DNA from: Cyanophora paradoxa
Lineage: Eukaryota > Glaucocystophyceae > Cyanophorales > Cyanophoraceae
Assembly (NCBI GenBank): GCA_004431415.1
Contig: QPMI01000663.1
Coordinates: forward strand, 1-62,741
Length of the DNA stretch: 62,741 nt
Direction: 5' to 3'
The number at the start of each line of letters is the position of its first letter. Position 1 is the stretch's first letter. A program made the translations under genes and the position numbers. The notes under the pieces were generated by a model. That model was not told the origin of the DNA, searched no databases, and saw only the letters and a program-made list of their open reading frames with translations. Shown in pieces: positions 23,458 to 36,273 of this stretch.

Positions 23458-25406
23458 GCTCGAGGGCGCGGGGCTATGGGGTGTCGGGGCGCCCCCCTTT
23501 TTCTTAGGGCTGTCTCGCCATCGTCCACAGTCTACTATTTTAATTTATTCTAGTAATTTTCAAAGTTCGGTTGATTATTTCTTCTTTCATGAGTACTTGC
23601 GTCATTCTCATCAGCTGTGTACGCTTACGTCCGCATCCGAGCCATGTACACTCGATAGCTAGCCTAGCGCTAGCTATATCTAGTACTAGCTTGTAGTGTG
23701 CATGCCCGTGCATGCGCATGCGCAACGTTGACTGCGCGTGCTGGCCGACGCATGCATGCTGCAGCTGGGGGAAATTGGTTAAAACGTTGATAAGGGCCTA
23801 AGTCGGCCTGGTCCGCGCGCGCCGGCGCGGCCGGGCGCGGCGGTCAACGCACATGTACAACGATATATGGTGACGTCGACTCGGTGACTTCACTTTTGAC
23901 CGATGCCGGCGGCGATCAAATTGTCGAGGCGGTGGTTTTGCTGTACCCTTAAGCTTTCCGGTCACGGAGTGGAATCGACGTCGGGCACGTCCGGACCCGG
24001 GAGTGGCAATCTCAACCGTCGGACATCGTTTCGGCATCACGCACGTTAACTCATCATACCCACGTAGAGCAGAATCTGTGTGCGCGTCGTCGGACCGCGA
24101 CGAACAGCAACCAGCTCGCTGCACTGCGGCAGGCCCTAGATAGCTAGCCATAGCTATAGGACCGACGTTGACGCAGTCGCCGCGCGGCGCAGCCGACTCC
24201 AACGCCGGCTTAACGTCAACGTTCAAATTCGCCGCGGCCGCGCGCGGCCCGGTCCCGCGCGGATCCCCGGGCCGTCGGACGACGTTTGATTGCCTATAGC
24301 TATAGGCTTTAGCCACGCCTATAGCTAGTGCCACGGTGGTTCGACGGTTCCGATATATACTGCAGTCACGCACTCTTAGTACGGTACGTATACGTATACT
24401 ATAGCCTAGTAGCTAAAGCTATAGCTAGCTACAATACCGAGTCCGCGGCCGGCCCCCGCATGCGCATCGGCGAACTTAAGGATCCCGCGCAGGCCGGCAC
24501 CAGCGCTATAGTTAGCCAGATTGAGATTCAGTGCGCCGTGCCACGGTGCACGCGGCGCCGCTCGACGAGCCTCGGGGTTGATATCATCGCGCACCATGGA
24601 TCCGGTAGTTCCAGTGCAAGGTGCGCATGCGTCTCGGGCCAGCCGCTGAATGTTTCGCTCAATTGCAATGATCGTCGCGGATTTCAGGTTCCAGTGTTGC
24701 TGGTGCCGCCGAGGGCGGGCGTCACAAGTCAGTCGACGTCTCCAAAGTGCCCTCTGTGGCGGAGATTTCGATTACGGTGCCGATAGCACGGGGCGTAACT
24801 GACACAAATGAAGAATTCGTACGCCCTAATGTGATTATGATTGAGCAAACAGCGATGGAGAAAGCAATTCGTGCGCGCGCGCGCGCGCGGTCGGCTGCGG
24901 AGACGCAGCAACCCACCGGTAATTTTAACACGAAACGGCAGGTACCTTTGTTTCCATGTCGGGCACACTTATTGAGTTGCTGAATTCAACGGAATCGCTC
25001 TCTGTCGGGTATATCGATCTGCACCCTGTCACCACAAAGAAGAACGTGAACCCAAGCAAAGTGGACGTTGTGCCGATTCCGTATTTTCTCTTTCAAATCG
25101 CTTTTCACCTCAAATCGCTCGCCCGTTATCATGAATGTGGAAGCGAAAGACCCTGTCCGTGGTCGACCCCCATTCTGCGCCTTCACGGAGATCTCGCGCC
25201 AAGTGCGAGAACCCACATTGGTTTGCCCCTGGGGTCTCGCCTAACTTTGAGCAAAGATTCTTCCGATGAGCTCGACGTGATAAGAAGAAACGCCGATCGT
25301 GGGGGGTTTTTTTCGATGGTTCGTATATGAAGCTTGATTATTGATAAATCATAACGTTGCGCGCCTACTTGGTTGAATGAGACACGTTTAATTTTCACAT
25401 TCGCAG
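23458..25406. other. intergenic; weak coding remnants on the minus strand
   Basis: No gene model was found. Between 24,722 and 25,398 the minus strand has short protein-like pieces (ITLGRTNSSFVSVTPRAIG; FASTFMITGERFEVKSDL; NVHFAWVHVLLCGDRVQI) in different frames. They could be exons or a decayed gene. The rest is rich in CTAG, TATAG and GCATGC words. Confidence 0.35.
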
Positions 25407-28400
25407 ATGTCGACGTTCGGGGGAGAAGATGACCCCGGGCTCGGCAGCTCCGCAGGCACTTCCTCCGGTACGAGATTAATATTCGAGTGAAGCAAATCTG
25501 TGGAGCCCCGGAAATACACCTCGTTGACTACGTGTGCAATGCATCGGCCCGATCAGGTATGCCCAAGCGGAACGTCTTGGTCATCGAGCGGTGGTCGCAG
25601 ATTCAATACCGTGAGTTTCCCCTCAGGACCTGCCTGGCAAATTAGAGCGCCAACACTCGACGCTCGTCGTTTCGATTTCCCACCAAAATCCCGCACTCAT
25701 TCGTTTGCATCCGCCCGCTCCCCGCCGCCTCGCCGCCACTGTACTTTAGGTGCATGTGCTTCCGCACTCCATACAGCCGAGGGCACGGAGGAGGGGTTGC
25801 CTAGCGAGGAGGTGGTACCCAGCGACGAGGCGACTGGCCATGAGGACCCGTTCCCGCGATCGTCCTTGTTCGATGAAGTTGGGCGCTCGCCCCCGGGTCC
25901 GTGCTTCTTCGAGTGCGAATATTCGCTGGCGGGCTCGAAATGACCAGCGTGCGTGTGCACAACATGTACAGCCGCAGCCGCAGCGCGGGCGATCGAAAGG
26001 TCTCCCGCCGAGGTCTCGGCCACTGGCTCGCCCCAAGTCCCGACGGTGGCGAGTCCTGCGCCCGATATCGATGCGGCATTGCTCGAGGGACGCGGCTCGG
26101 GCGAGCCTAGTGGTGACGTCCACGCGCGCTGTAATAGGTGCGCGATTTTGAAACCCGATTTTTTGCATCCAATCTGGTTTCCTGCACCGCGCGGCGAACC
26201 CGCTTGTCCCAGCTTTGCAATTGCGCCCGATGCATTGCGGCCGGCCCTCGATTTCGCCTTGGAATTTAATCGAATCGACGTCAAGAAGATTGAAACCCGT
26301 GCGCCCCACTTCCTCTTTTTTACGGACCCCCTGTTATATGCGCACAAGTACACTTGACTTTCTGTGACGCGTGCACGGTTTTGCAGATGCGAGAGACGGC
26401 GCGCATGGGCAGGAGAGCGAAAATGTGCTGTTCCATCTGGTCCTCGGCGAAGGCGATCCAAAGGATCTCTGCGACGCCTTTGTTGCGCTGTCGACGTTTC
26501 CCGAGATCCACCGCGCGGTGAGCGATCGCGGGCCTCGAAGAAATACGAGTCTCAGTTTTCACTCCGCACACCCGCAGATAGAACAAAGTATTCAGCAAAT
26601 ATTGGATTCAATGGGCCCAGGCTGCGGCGAGGTCGAGCTGATGGGGTGTCGCAGCGGATCCGTCGTTGTCATGTTCCGTGTCCTTTTTAAGAGCGCCGGC
26701 AATGGAAAGGCGTTCAAAGAATTTCTCGAGCAGTGCATCACGGATGGGCGACTCGCCGAATTCTTCAAGGAGCACAGCAAAAATGTGGATATCAGCGGCA
26801 AATTTGGCGGTGACCGTCGGCACGTCGACGCACAGCAGTATCATGTCGGAAAAGGGAAAGCAACGTCCCTTGCCGACGTCCGCCCGTCTCTGGCGTACGT
26901 GGAGAGCTCGTCGAGTGCGGGCACCGCCCCTTCTGCCGCCGCCGTGGGTCGCCGCGACCGGGAGGACGCTGCGGAGGAGGATGCGCAAGGTAATGCTGTC
27001 GTGGGCGTCGCGATCCTCCCATTTGAGCTGATCATGACAATTAACGGCACACTTGTATGTATGTACGCGGCGCAGCCAAGGTGCACCGGAGCCTCCACAA
27101 AAGATTCAACGTCGACTCCCAAATAATCCGGCCGGAACAGCTGAAAAGCCCCGTACGTTTGACCAAGGTCGAGTTGGGGGACGATTTCTCACTCGAGGGA
27201 TTGCGCCAGGGGGAACTCCAGCGCTTCTACACGTTCGAGGATGCAGGTCTTAATCGCGCGAATGTCTACGGCGTGTGGGGAGTTCCGCACGAGAATCCGA
27301 AAGGAGGCCGTAGTATTGAACAGCACATTGTGGAGAAGCTTAATTGGCCCGTATACGTATCGGAAGAGCATGTGCCCCCCGCGCCGGCGAGCTTCAGCTC
27401 GAGGGGCGAACCCCAGCGGGCGGTGCTCATTCCGTTCAAGGGGTTCGGGGACGCTTCGACCAACATGGTTCGCGCTAGCGCTCGATTGCATTGCAAACAG
27501 CACAAGAAACCACACCAGAGCCCTGAATCTGACATTCACGCGTGCAGTCTACGACGTGGGACTTGAGCGAGGACAACGGCCTCACCCGCCGCCCCCTCTT
27601 CATCGGACCCAGTCACCCTGGACACACAGTCGAAGCGTCCGAGATCGAACAGGCCGAGAAAATTGCCCTCGGTCAGATCGTGTCGCGCGCCAATGCAAGC
27701 ACATCCTACGGCGTGGTGTTCGTGGGTGCGAGCGAGTGCTCGAGATTCCGTCTGGCTCGCACCGCGCGCACGGCCGACAGCGGGATCCCGCAGGACTGCA
27801 GGCGTCGTACATCGTCGAAAACTACATGGAGGCGCTCTTTCACGAGATGGAGCAGCTCAAGGGGGAACTCCGAAAGAAGAAATCCGGCGGCGGCGCTCAG
27901 CCAAAGCAGCTCAGGGCGGGGCGGGAGGATGCCGAATTTCGCAAGCAGTTCAAGGTCGACAAATACTACCTGCGCAAAGACAAGAAGTGGGCGCCGATAT
28001 CGCCCGACGACGCGGAATTCGTGAGCGCTTGGCTTTTAGGAGATTTTGCTCGGCGAGTTCAATTTCGTCTCACCCGAATCGCACATGTTTGCGAGCAGAA
28101 GGAGAAGATATGCATTTTGTATCAGATGCCGAATTATGAGAAGGAGAAGGGCACGGGGCGGAAAACCGAGACGTACTTCACGCTGGAGAACTACTTCTTT
28201 CAGTGCTGCTCCGGCGGAGACGACGAGAACATGCGTTTCGAATTCGGCGGTTCCGACACCGGTATCCTTCGAAAGCTCTATCCCGGACTCGAATCCGGAG
28301 GTTCCCGCAAGACCGCGAGGGAGTGTGTTGTGCTCATCCTCCTCGAGCCGGCGCCGGCGCCACAGGGCGGATCGGGAGACGAGATGGAGGTAGATGGCCA

Positions 28401-31400
28401 GGGCGGCGAGCCCAAGGCGGCCCTCCGGTTCCGCCCGCGCCGCGCGTTCTTCGTCAACGAGTTGAGCGTGATTCCCGCGGAGAAGCTTCTCCGCGAAAAA
28501 ACCTGCATTTGGGCCTTTACAGGTGCGGCGATGCGGTGCGGCGTTGCGCGCGTTGGGCCGCGCAATCCCTTTCCCGTCCCCAACGCGCCGCCGCAGAGGA
28601 TCGCTACAAAGCCCGAGTGCAGCGCGAGGACCCCGATTTTGTGTCCGATGCATCGCTAAAGTCGAAGCCCCCACCCAAGGACGGGATGCAGTTCTGCGTC
28701 GACGTCGAGGAGGGCAGTCTCGCCGAGCAGTGGGACGCGTGTGCTGCAAAGCTACGGAAGCTCCAGGATGAGAGGCGGGGCACCTTCCTGGAGCTCGGCT
28801 GGACACAGGCGCGCAAGGGCGAGCGCAAGAGCACGCGCCACAAAGAGGCGAGCTTCATCGTCGACAATCCCGTCGCCCAGGCGCTCGGCATCGAGGTGCG
28901 GAATCTGCCCAAGGCCCCTTTGACTTTGGGCGGTGGTACCGGCGGCGGCGGTACGCACAAGAGCTCGTCAAAGTCGAGCACGGACTTTGACGAGGAGTAC
29001 TGGAAGGCGGCCAACGTCGGCGAGCAGGCCATCGCGGCGGCGGGCGGTCGAAACGAGGACGCGCAGGTGATCCTGTCCGCCGTCTTCCGAACGATACAGG
29101 ACCCAAAGTCTTACGAGAACATCACACTCGAGAGCCTCGGTTCGCACAACGCGGGATGATCCATTGCGCCCCGCTCGACCGCAGCAGACGTGTGCACATG
29201 CGCAGGCTCCACGGAAAAGCTGCGCTTTGCGAGGCGGGCGATCAAGCAGCTGATGGATCAGACGGGGAGGTATTCGAAGGGTATTTTCGGTCGCGGGAGC
29301 AAGGGTATCTTGTTGTACGGGCCGCCGGTGCGCTCGTGTGCACGCACGCGCCGTTGACGTTGCCCCGGTCAGGCGCGCTTTTCTCACCGACCCCTCCTCG
29401 TTCCGCAGGGAATCGGGAAGACTCAGATCATCCGGGCAATTGCAAAAGAGTGCAAGGCCACGTTCTTTCTGGTAACGCGCGGCACCATCTTCAGCAAATG
29501 GGTGCGACATCTCGTGCCCCCTCTCCGTGATCTTTGCGGCTCGATCGTCGCGCGTGACAGACCGGCGTGGCGGAGGCGAGCATGGAGACGCTCTTCTGCA
29601 TCGCCCGCCACAGGGCCCCATCGATTATTTTCATCGAGTACGCTTTCTTTCATTCGAGAAGCTCGAGCTCCGCGCGGAGAATCTAATGACTTGGCCCCTG
29701 TTTCCCTCCCCGTCGCCACCAGCGAGCTGGAGTCCTTGGCGTCGAATCGGACGGAGAACTCGCACGATTCTCAGATCGTAAACGTGGTAAGAAAACGAAT
29801 TTTCCGCACCCCCTTGCGCGATTCCGCCTCGCCATCCGGCGCCCGACGGCTCCCTCTGCTGTGCAGATTCTCCAGCAGATCGATGGATTCGTAAAGACGG
29901 AGCAGAGTCGCATTCTCATCGTCGCCGCCACGAACCACCGAGAGTACGTCGATCAGGCCATGCTGGACAGGCTCCCCAACCAGTGCGTCGGGCCACGGGG
30001 CGCGCCGTTCTCCGGCCCCCGGCTCACCGCGCCCGCAGCATCGAGCTGAAGCTCCCGACCGAGGAGGATCTCAAGCGCGTCCTCCTCGCCGACATAGCAG
30101 AGGCGGACGCGGCAAAGGATCTCGTCTACAAGTTTCAGCTGTCCGTTAAGGAGATCGATGCGTTTTGCAAAGAAGCGGCGGGAAAGGATGCAAAGATCTC
30201 GTACCGCGGCTATGCGTCCGTCATCAAACGCGCCGTCGACGAGAGCATCGTGAATGACGAGTGGGATTCCCTCGAGAGCGTTGACGACGGGCAGCGGGAT
30301 GGCTCCCCCGGCGCGGGTGGGGGCCAGGCCAAGCAAGAGACCTACCTGGTCAACGCGGAGCGCCTGATGGCCGCCTTGACGTGGTACGCGGGGCGCCAGA
30401 AGAAGCCCGGCGAGACATCGTACTCGGCGGCTTCCTTTGCGGGCCGCAACGCCGCCCCGTCACGTACGGTCTTTGGCACAAACGAGATGCTCGGCGCGCT
30501 GGCGAAGCACGCGGGCGTCCTGGAGGCAATCGTGAGCCGGATCGAGCGGATGAACGCCAGCGACCAGCAGCAGTGGAAGATTAACGACCAGATTCTGCGG
30601 ACGCTCCAGTCGCTTGAGCAACTCGTGAGCTCGCAGGCGAGCGTTTTCACACAGATCCTCCACGGCAACAGCGCCGCTGGACTGTTGTTCGGGGGCGGGC
30701 GGGCCGCTCCGGGCCACTGCCTCTTGTGCAAGCGGATCACCGCGGATGGCGAAGATCCGCGGGGCGGCGGCGCGCAGAGATCCGTGAGGGCCTCCTTGGT
30801 GCGGAGGGTTTTCTGGGCCATTTCACATACACTCCTTGGACTCTCAGCAGAAGTGACACTCGTCCAGATGGAGATCGACAGCGCTAGCGGGCCCTCGGCC
30901 CCCAGCGTCGTGTCCCCCACGTTTACGCACGCCGGCGTTGCATCGGAGAAGATGGTGCGTGCAGTTAGTTGTGTGGTGCATGTCCTCTCCTGAATTTTTC
31001 TGATAAACTCCACTCACCAAACAGGAAGGCGACGAGCTCGCGCCGCTTTCCGATCCGACTTCGCCGCCGGGACAGGTGCTCGAGGCGGGCTCCCCGAGCC
31101 TTCCTCCCCACAAGCCCGCCGCCGGCTCGCTCGGCGACATGGCATCCTACGCCGTGAAGTACATTCAACAAGGTCCGTGCCGGCCATCGGAATCTCGCCC
31201 GTCCAGATACCAATCGACCGGCCGAAAACAAAAGCGCGAGAGTTTTGGGTAGACTCCAACAAGGAAGGATCGGAGGCCGGACAGGAGCAGCCGTGGGATG
31301 GCTACATAATATGGTGCAATTCCATCAAGGTCCAGGGCACGGAAATGCCCGCGGGGCGGGGCTGGCTCTGGGTCAACCTGTCAGGAATGTGCCGCGACCA

Positions 31401-31681
31401 CCGGTACAAGCTCAGAGCCGGCGAGCTGGATCAACTTCGGAAGTTACTCCTGTGCGTTTTTACACGTAGTGCGGCGAACGGTCGTCGTCGCTCGCGGACC
31501 TTTTTGAAATGATACCGGACGCGCGCGCAGAGAGCGGCTCAAACTGGACTCGGCCGATGCCTTTCGGGACGGGGAGCCCGTGTCGCCGCCGACGGCCGCG
31601 GCGGTTGCTCCGAACAAGCTCAAGGGCATCTTCATCTCCCTCGCCAAATTGCACGAGGTGCTCGAGGCCCCGACCCCCTAG
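25407..31681 (+). CDS. AAA+ ATPase (Vps4/katanin-like core) with long unrecognised N- and C-terminal parts, many introns
   Basis: A start MSTFGGEDDPGLGSS lies at 25,407. The AAA+ core is unambiguous. KGILLYGPP joins across intron 29,328-29,408 to GIGKTQIIRAIAKEC (Walker A). Intron 29,502-29,560 joins FSKW to TGVAEASMETLF. Intron 29,638-29,722 splits the Walker B box (PSIIFID/ELESLASN). Intron 29,787-29,866 precedes ILQQIDGF. RILIVAATN is sensor 1, and intron 29,983-30,038 joins AMLDRLPN to IELKLPTEEDL. Before the core, 26,370-29,150 encodes acidic or helical segments (IEQSIQQILDSMG, YIVENYMEALFHEMEQLKGE), with at least one apparent frameshift near 27,060. After it come NAERLMAALTWYAG, ERMNASDQQQWKIND and a final exon ending LHEVLEAPTP at 31,681. 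Whether this is one gene or two is not proven. Meiotic-clade AAA ATPases remodel membranes, microtubules or protein complexes; the role here is unknown. Confidence 0.75.
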
Positions 31682-31962
31682 CTCGTCCGCGGCCAGCGCC
31701 GAAGTCGTTCCCGCAGCCGCAGATCTAGATATGTGATATCAATTTTGTCACAGTAGAAGATTTCGAAGATTCACAATATACATGAGATTCTAGTGTTCGT
31801 GGTCGCGCACTCTCCGAAAGAGGTGAAATGGGAAATTCGATAGGAAATCACACATTGATCGGCAGCAAATTCCCTCAAGCGACCATCTATCTCAGCATGC
31901 GCACATGCATCTGCGCCCTCGAAATCCGGCGCCCGGCGGCTCGAGATCCACCCAATGTCTAG
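31682..31962. other. short gap between convergent genes
   Basis: About 280 bp of AT-richer DNA between the stop of the AAA+ gene and the stop of the minus-strand Cys-cluster gene. No motif stands out. Confidence 0.5.
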
Positions 31963-34261
31963 CTAGTCCGCTTCGAGGGGCTTGGGGAAGAGCCCGGCGG
32001 GCATGCCGTCTCCGAGGGCCTTCTGGAGGGTGCGCAGCTGCGTCTCCGTGGCCTGGGCGACGACGGCGAGGTAGCGGAAGAGCTCGAGGGCCCGGACGGT
32101 GCCGACGACCTTGGTGTAGTCCGGGTACTCGCGGATGAGTGCGGCGACGCACATCATGACCTTGTACGTTCGCTGGTCCACGGGGAAGTGGGCCGCGCGC
32201 AGCGCGGGGCCAAACTTTTCCTCCACCGCCACCCCCACGCTGGGCCACTGCAGGTGCTCCTTGCCCTTGCCGCGGAGGCTCTTGCGCCGATCAAAGGATC
32301 GCTTGGCGCCGCCCACCGTGCTCTCGATGTGGTGGAGCATGGCCGCCGAGAGGACGAAGCCCGCGCGGGTCCGCCGGTCCTCCGCCTTGATGAAGACCCT
32401 CTTGAGCGCCTCCAGGATGGGGCCCGTGACCCGCTCGCCGATGTCGAAGGGGTCTTCGCCCTTGCCGAGGTCTTCCTCGCACTGCTTGAGCGCGAGCTGC
32501 GCCGGCTCGTTCTCCTCGCCCGCATCGTTCTTCTTGCTCCTCTTCTTCGACTTGGCCCCCGAGCTCGAACTGGCAAACGGCGCCGCAGGGTCGGGCTCCA
32601 CGTAGGCCCTCCGGAGCACGGTGTGCATGTGCTCGGACTTGAGCATATCCTTCCGGATCTTCTTGCCCTCCTCGCCGTCGTCGAGACTCGCGTCGTTGCC
32701 CAGCTCGGGTGCGTTTACGTCGTCGTCGTTGACCACCACCTCCTCCTCCTCCTCCTGCTGCTGCTGCTGCTCCTGCTCGTCAAGAGCGTCGGCCTCCCCC
32801 GGGCCCCCGGCTGCGCTGTTTCCGCCCGCGGCGCCTTTGCCCTTCTTCTCCTGTGCCGTCGTCTTCGTCTTGGTCTTCTTTCCCTTCTGCTCCTCGGACT
32901 CACTCGCGCTCCTCCCAGCCTCCTCGGCCTCCCCGGCCTCCCGTGGCCGCTTCGAATCGTTGCCCTTGCGGCGCGGCGTCGTCCTGGCCGCGGCGTCGTC
33001 GGTCTTGAGCTGTTCTGTCTTGCGGCGCTCTCTCTTCAAACTCTCGTCGAGAATATTGTTCGGGTCGACACCGGCTGCGGGCAACCGCGCTCGGCGCGCG
33101 CGTGGACGCGCCGTGGGGCGAGGGCGCGGCGCGCACCGGCCTTGCGAGGGCGCGGCGGCGCCTGCCTGTCCGGCGATTCTTTTTCGCCGCGCCGATCAAT
33201 AGGATTGGACGCCCCTGCAAAGCCCAAAGCGGTCGATCGGCGGGGGAGGGGTTGGGCGGGGGGGGAGGCAGGGTCAAGGGGAGGGGGGGAGGGGGCGGGA
33301 CCGACGAGCACCCTCGCTATAGGGCGGCGCGGGCAGGGCCGAAGGGCCTGCATGCACGTGCAGATGAGCCGCCGGGAGCGGGGGCCGGGTCGAGGGGCCT
33401 GCGGCTGCGCGCACGCGGAGATGAGCCGCTGGAGCCAAGGCATGGTCCGCGCGGGGGCCGGGCGCACCCACGGGTCCGACGCCCGAGCCCTTCTCGTAGA
33501 TCGTCGCGATCTGCGTCATGTACTTTCCGGGCTTCATGGCGCCGCTCGTCCGCGCATCCTCCTCTTTCTTGCTCGTCAGCCGCCGCGCCCAGAGCAACGC
33601 CAGCAGCGCCGGGGAGTCCACGAGCTCGCGCGCGTCGATGTCATGGTGCTCTTCGCAGAACCGACACGTGTGAGCGTCTGCCGGATCCCCCCGCGTGAGC
33701 GAGGCGCGCGCCGGCGCCGCGCACGGCGCCCCCGAACGCGCACCCGACGCCGCCGCATCGACTCCTGCGCCGCCTGCGCGGGGAGGGCCGTCAGCGCGAG
33801 CGTACGCGGACCCGGCGCGGCTAGCTATCGCTTGCACGCCGACGCGTGCGCGGGGCCTAGCGCGGAGCGGCGGGGCCGGGGGTGGACGGCGCGCCTGTAC
33901 CTTCGCCGTCGGCGGGCGAGAAGACGCAGTTCGGACAGCGCACGCCGGCGCCGTTTTCGAGTGCTCGCTGGATCAACTTGAAGATTTCCGAGGGCTTGTC
34001 CGAGGGCTCCTTGAGCTCCGCGAGGAATCCCTCGTCGTCCAGCAGAGTCTCGTCGAGCAGCTTCAGCAGGACCGCCGCGCCGGACTGTGCGTCTCCCTTT
34101 GCGCTCTGTAGCTCCTCCAAGACGCACGCTAGGACGAGCGGCGGGCCAGAGTCCCACACGCAGCGGCCGCACGCCGCCGTCCACCCGGACGCATCGAGCG
34201 CTTCAGCTACGGGAAAGACTTTCTTGCCGAGCGCGTTGCCCTCTACTGCGCTATCGCCCAT
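31963..34261 (-). CDS. unrecognised protein with three Cys pairs and a charged middle (592 aa, three exons)
   Basis: ATG 34,261 with introns 33,774-33,900 (127 nt) and 33,075-33,467 (393 nt, donor GTGCGC) gives an exact open frame of 592 residues ending at 31,963. Three Cys pairs lie in the first two exons: ACGRCVWDSG, VRCPNCVFSP and HTCRFCEEHHD. The pattern suggests one or two zinc sites. The middle is highly charged, with Lys/Glu runs and a Gln run next to a Glu run. The C-terminal ~230 residues are helical-looking (DIGERVTGPILEALKRVFI, RAGFVLSAAMLHHIES, TYKVMMCVAALIREYPDY). Family not recognised; a nuclear protein is plausible. The second intron is long for this window and contains an internal GATGAGCCGC-type repeat. 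Its 3' end faces the AAA+ gene. Confidence 0.7.
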
Positions 34262-36273
34262 GGGCCGGGGGAGCGCGCGCCGGGTTGTGCAGCTGCGGCC
34301 GTGCGATGAACGGTTGTACCCCCCGGCTTGAATCGTCGAAACTCTACGATTCAGGATCTCGGCGCGCGCTGCGCCGCCGGCGTCAAATGCGGCGGCTAGT
34401 GGGCCGCTAGCGCTTACAACCGCGCTTTCTGTTGCGTTTTCCACCCGGAGCCGGGCCGTAGCCGAGAGCGGGCCTATCGTCGGACCGTCCCGGGTCCGGC
34501 GGACGCGCCGGGACGCCGGCGCAGGCGGATTTGCAGTCGAGTGCCGATTGAGCACCGCGCTGCGCTGCGTGCTGCCCAGCGCGGACTCCGGGAGCGGCGT
34601 TTCGCAGTGGCCTCGCGCCCTGATGCGCTGATCCGCCCCAGCGCGCTACTAGGCTAGCGCCAGCTTGCTTACTAGCCTTACTAGCTTACTAGCGTGTACG
34701 CTTTGCGACCACGTGTTTGCGCTCGTGCGGTGCGCATGCTCCCTGCGAGCTCGGACTGCCTTGAGGCACGTGAATCCCTTCATTCTTGCATGCAAGGATG
34801 ACCCCTGTAAACGATAGTATACTTCCGACGATCAGCATCTCGGTGCGCACGTGTATCAGACGCACACGTGCACACGCGCTCACTGTTAATGCTCGGCCGC
34901 GCAACGGGGCTACACGTCTTTGCCGCGGTACACGCGCGCTAGCACGTCGGAAAGCGCATGCGCACGCGCAGCTGCAGCCGGTCGGGCCGTGGGAACCCGT
35001 CGGCGGCGCGTGCGGGCGGCTGCGGCTTGGAATCCAAAATCGAAACTAGTACTCGAGCGATTCGAGCTGCCGGGCGCTCGGCAATAGATTCGGCGAGCTC
35101 GAGTCGGCGAGCTTCGCTCCACGTGTTCGAGTGAACGGTACTTTCCCCCCCCTCGCCCCCTCTGGTACCACGCTGACAAGAGCTCGGCCGTTTCCAGGTC
35201 TACGGAGCAACGTCCTGCGCTGCGCACCAGCCCGTGACCCCATACCCCCCGCGTGCACGTGGGCTCTCGCGCAACCCGCGCCCCTTTTTTTTCTGCCCCC
35301 ACAGGTCGCCGAAGCTTTCGCGCGACTCGGGGGTTCCTGTGCGGGCCGCTTTTCGTGCGAGTATGGCCTCTCGCAACGGGGTACAGATCGTTCTGCCCCC
35401 CTCTTCTAGACCTGGGATCGGCCGAGCTCTGGTCGGCGGCGAAAGAGGGGTACAGATCGTTCGGCCCCCCTCTTCTAGACCTGGGATCGGCCGAGCTCTG
35501 GTCGGCGCCGCGGCGGCCGCGGTGAAAGAGGGGTACAGATCGTTCTGCCCCCCTCTTCTAGACCTGCGATCGGCCGAGCTCTGGTCGGCGCCGCGGCGGC
35601 CGCGGTGAAAGAGGGGGTAGAGTGTAGCTCGGAATTTTTTCGTGTGTTCCGGATCCTATCCTCTCTCGAGCCACCCCACACCCTCCCGCTCTCTACCCCA
35701 AGCGCATCGACAAGACGCCGCAGATGGCGGCTGCAGGGTACGCTAATTTTTGGAGAAGCTCCGCAGGTTCGCGTGCGTGAGGGGGTACGAGTCGCCCTCG
35801 CACTCCTCTCTCGGCCGTGGATCGGCCGAGCTCTGCGATCTGGTTGGGTATCGAAGAGAGGGGTAGGGCGCCGGGCCGGCACGGCGCTCACCACTACCCC
35901 CCCTCCCCCCCCCCCCCCCCCCCCCACACACCCCCGACCAGAGGTCGGCCAATTCCGGGTCTACGCGTGACACAGGGGGTACGTATACGGCAGCGTGACC
36001 TCCCACCCCCCCCAACCAGAGCAACCCTTTCAATTTCGATTGCATCTCCAAAAATAAGATATATGTATATTTCACGATCGGGCGGCGGAAGGGGGCCTGC
36101 AGGCGCAACGCACATGATCGGGCGGCGGGAGGGGCGCGCGGGCGCTATGTACATGTACACGATCGGGCGGCGGGAGGGGCGCGCGGGCGCAACGCACACG
36201 ATCGAGGTGGCGGGAGGGGCGCGCGGGCGCTATGTACACGATCGAGGCGACGACCAGGTGCTCCTGGATGCCG
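34262..36273. repeat. gene-free 2 kb with TCGGCCGAGCTC motif array and minisatellite
   Basis: No gene seen. Three tandem copies of a unit (GTACAGATCGTTC, then TCTTCTAGACCTG, then ATCGGCCGAGCTCTGGTC) lie at 35,381-35,600 with 69- and 83-bp spacing. Single motif copies occur near 35,180, 35,820 and 35,935; the last is a GGTCGGCCAATTCC variant. A ~23-nt poly-C lies at about 35,902-35,925. At 36,076-36,245 about four copies of a ~40-44 bp GATCGGGCGGCGGGAGGGG unit end just before the next gene. Confidence 0.75.

Noticed and set aside
24722-25398. A complete minus-strand gene
   Set aside because: Protein-like pieces occur in several frames without splice sites that join them.
26580-26720. SEA-type autoproteolysis motif (GSVVV) in the AAA+ gene's N-terminal region
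   Set aside because: Only the short motif matches. The surroundings lack the rest of the domain and no signal peptide or membrane segment is present.
27055-27075. A 21-nt intron GTATGTATGTACGCGGCGCAG in the AAA+ gene
   Set aside because: Removing 21 nt does not change the frame, while the coding frame does change here. An indel in the GTAT repeat explains it better.
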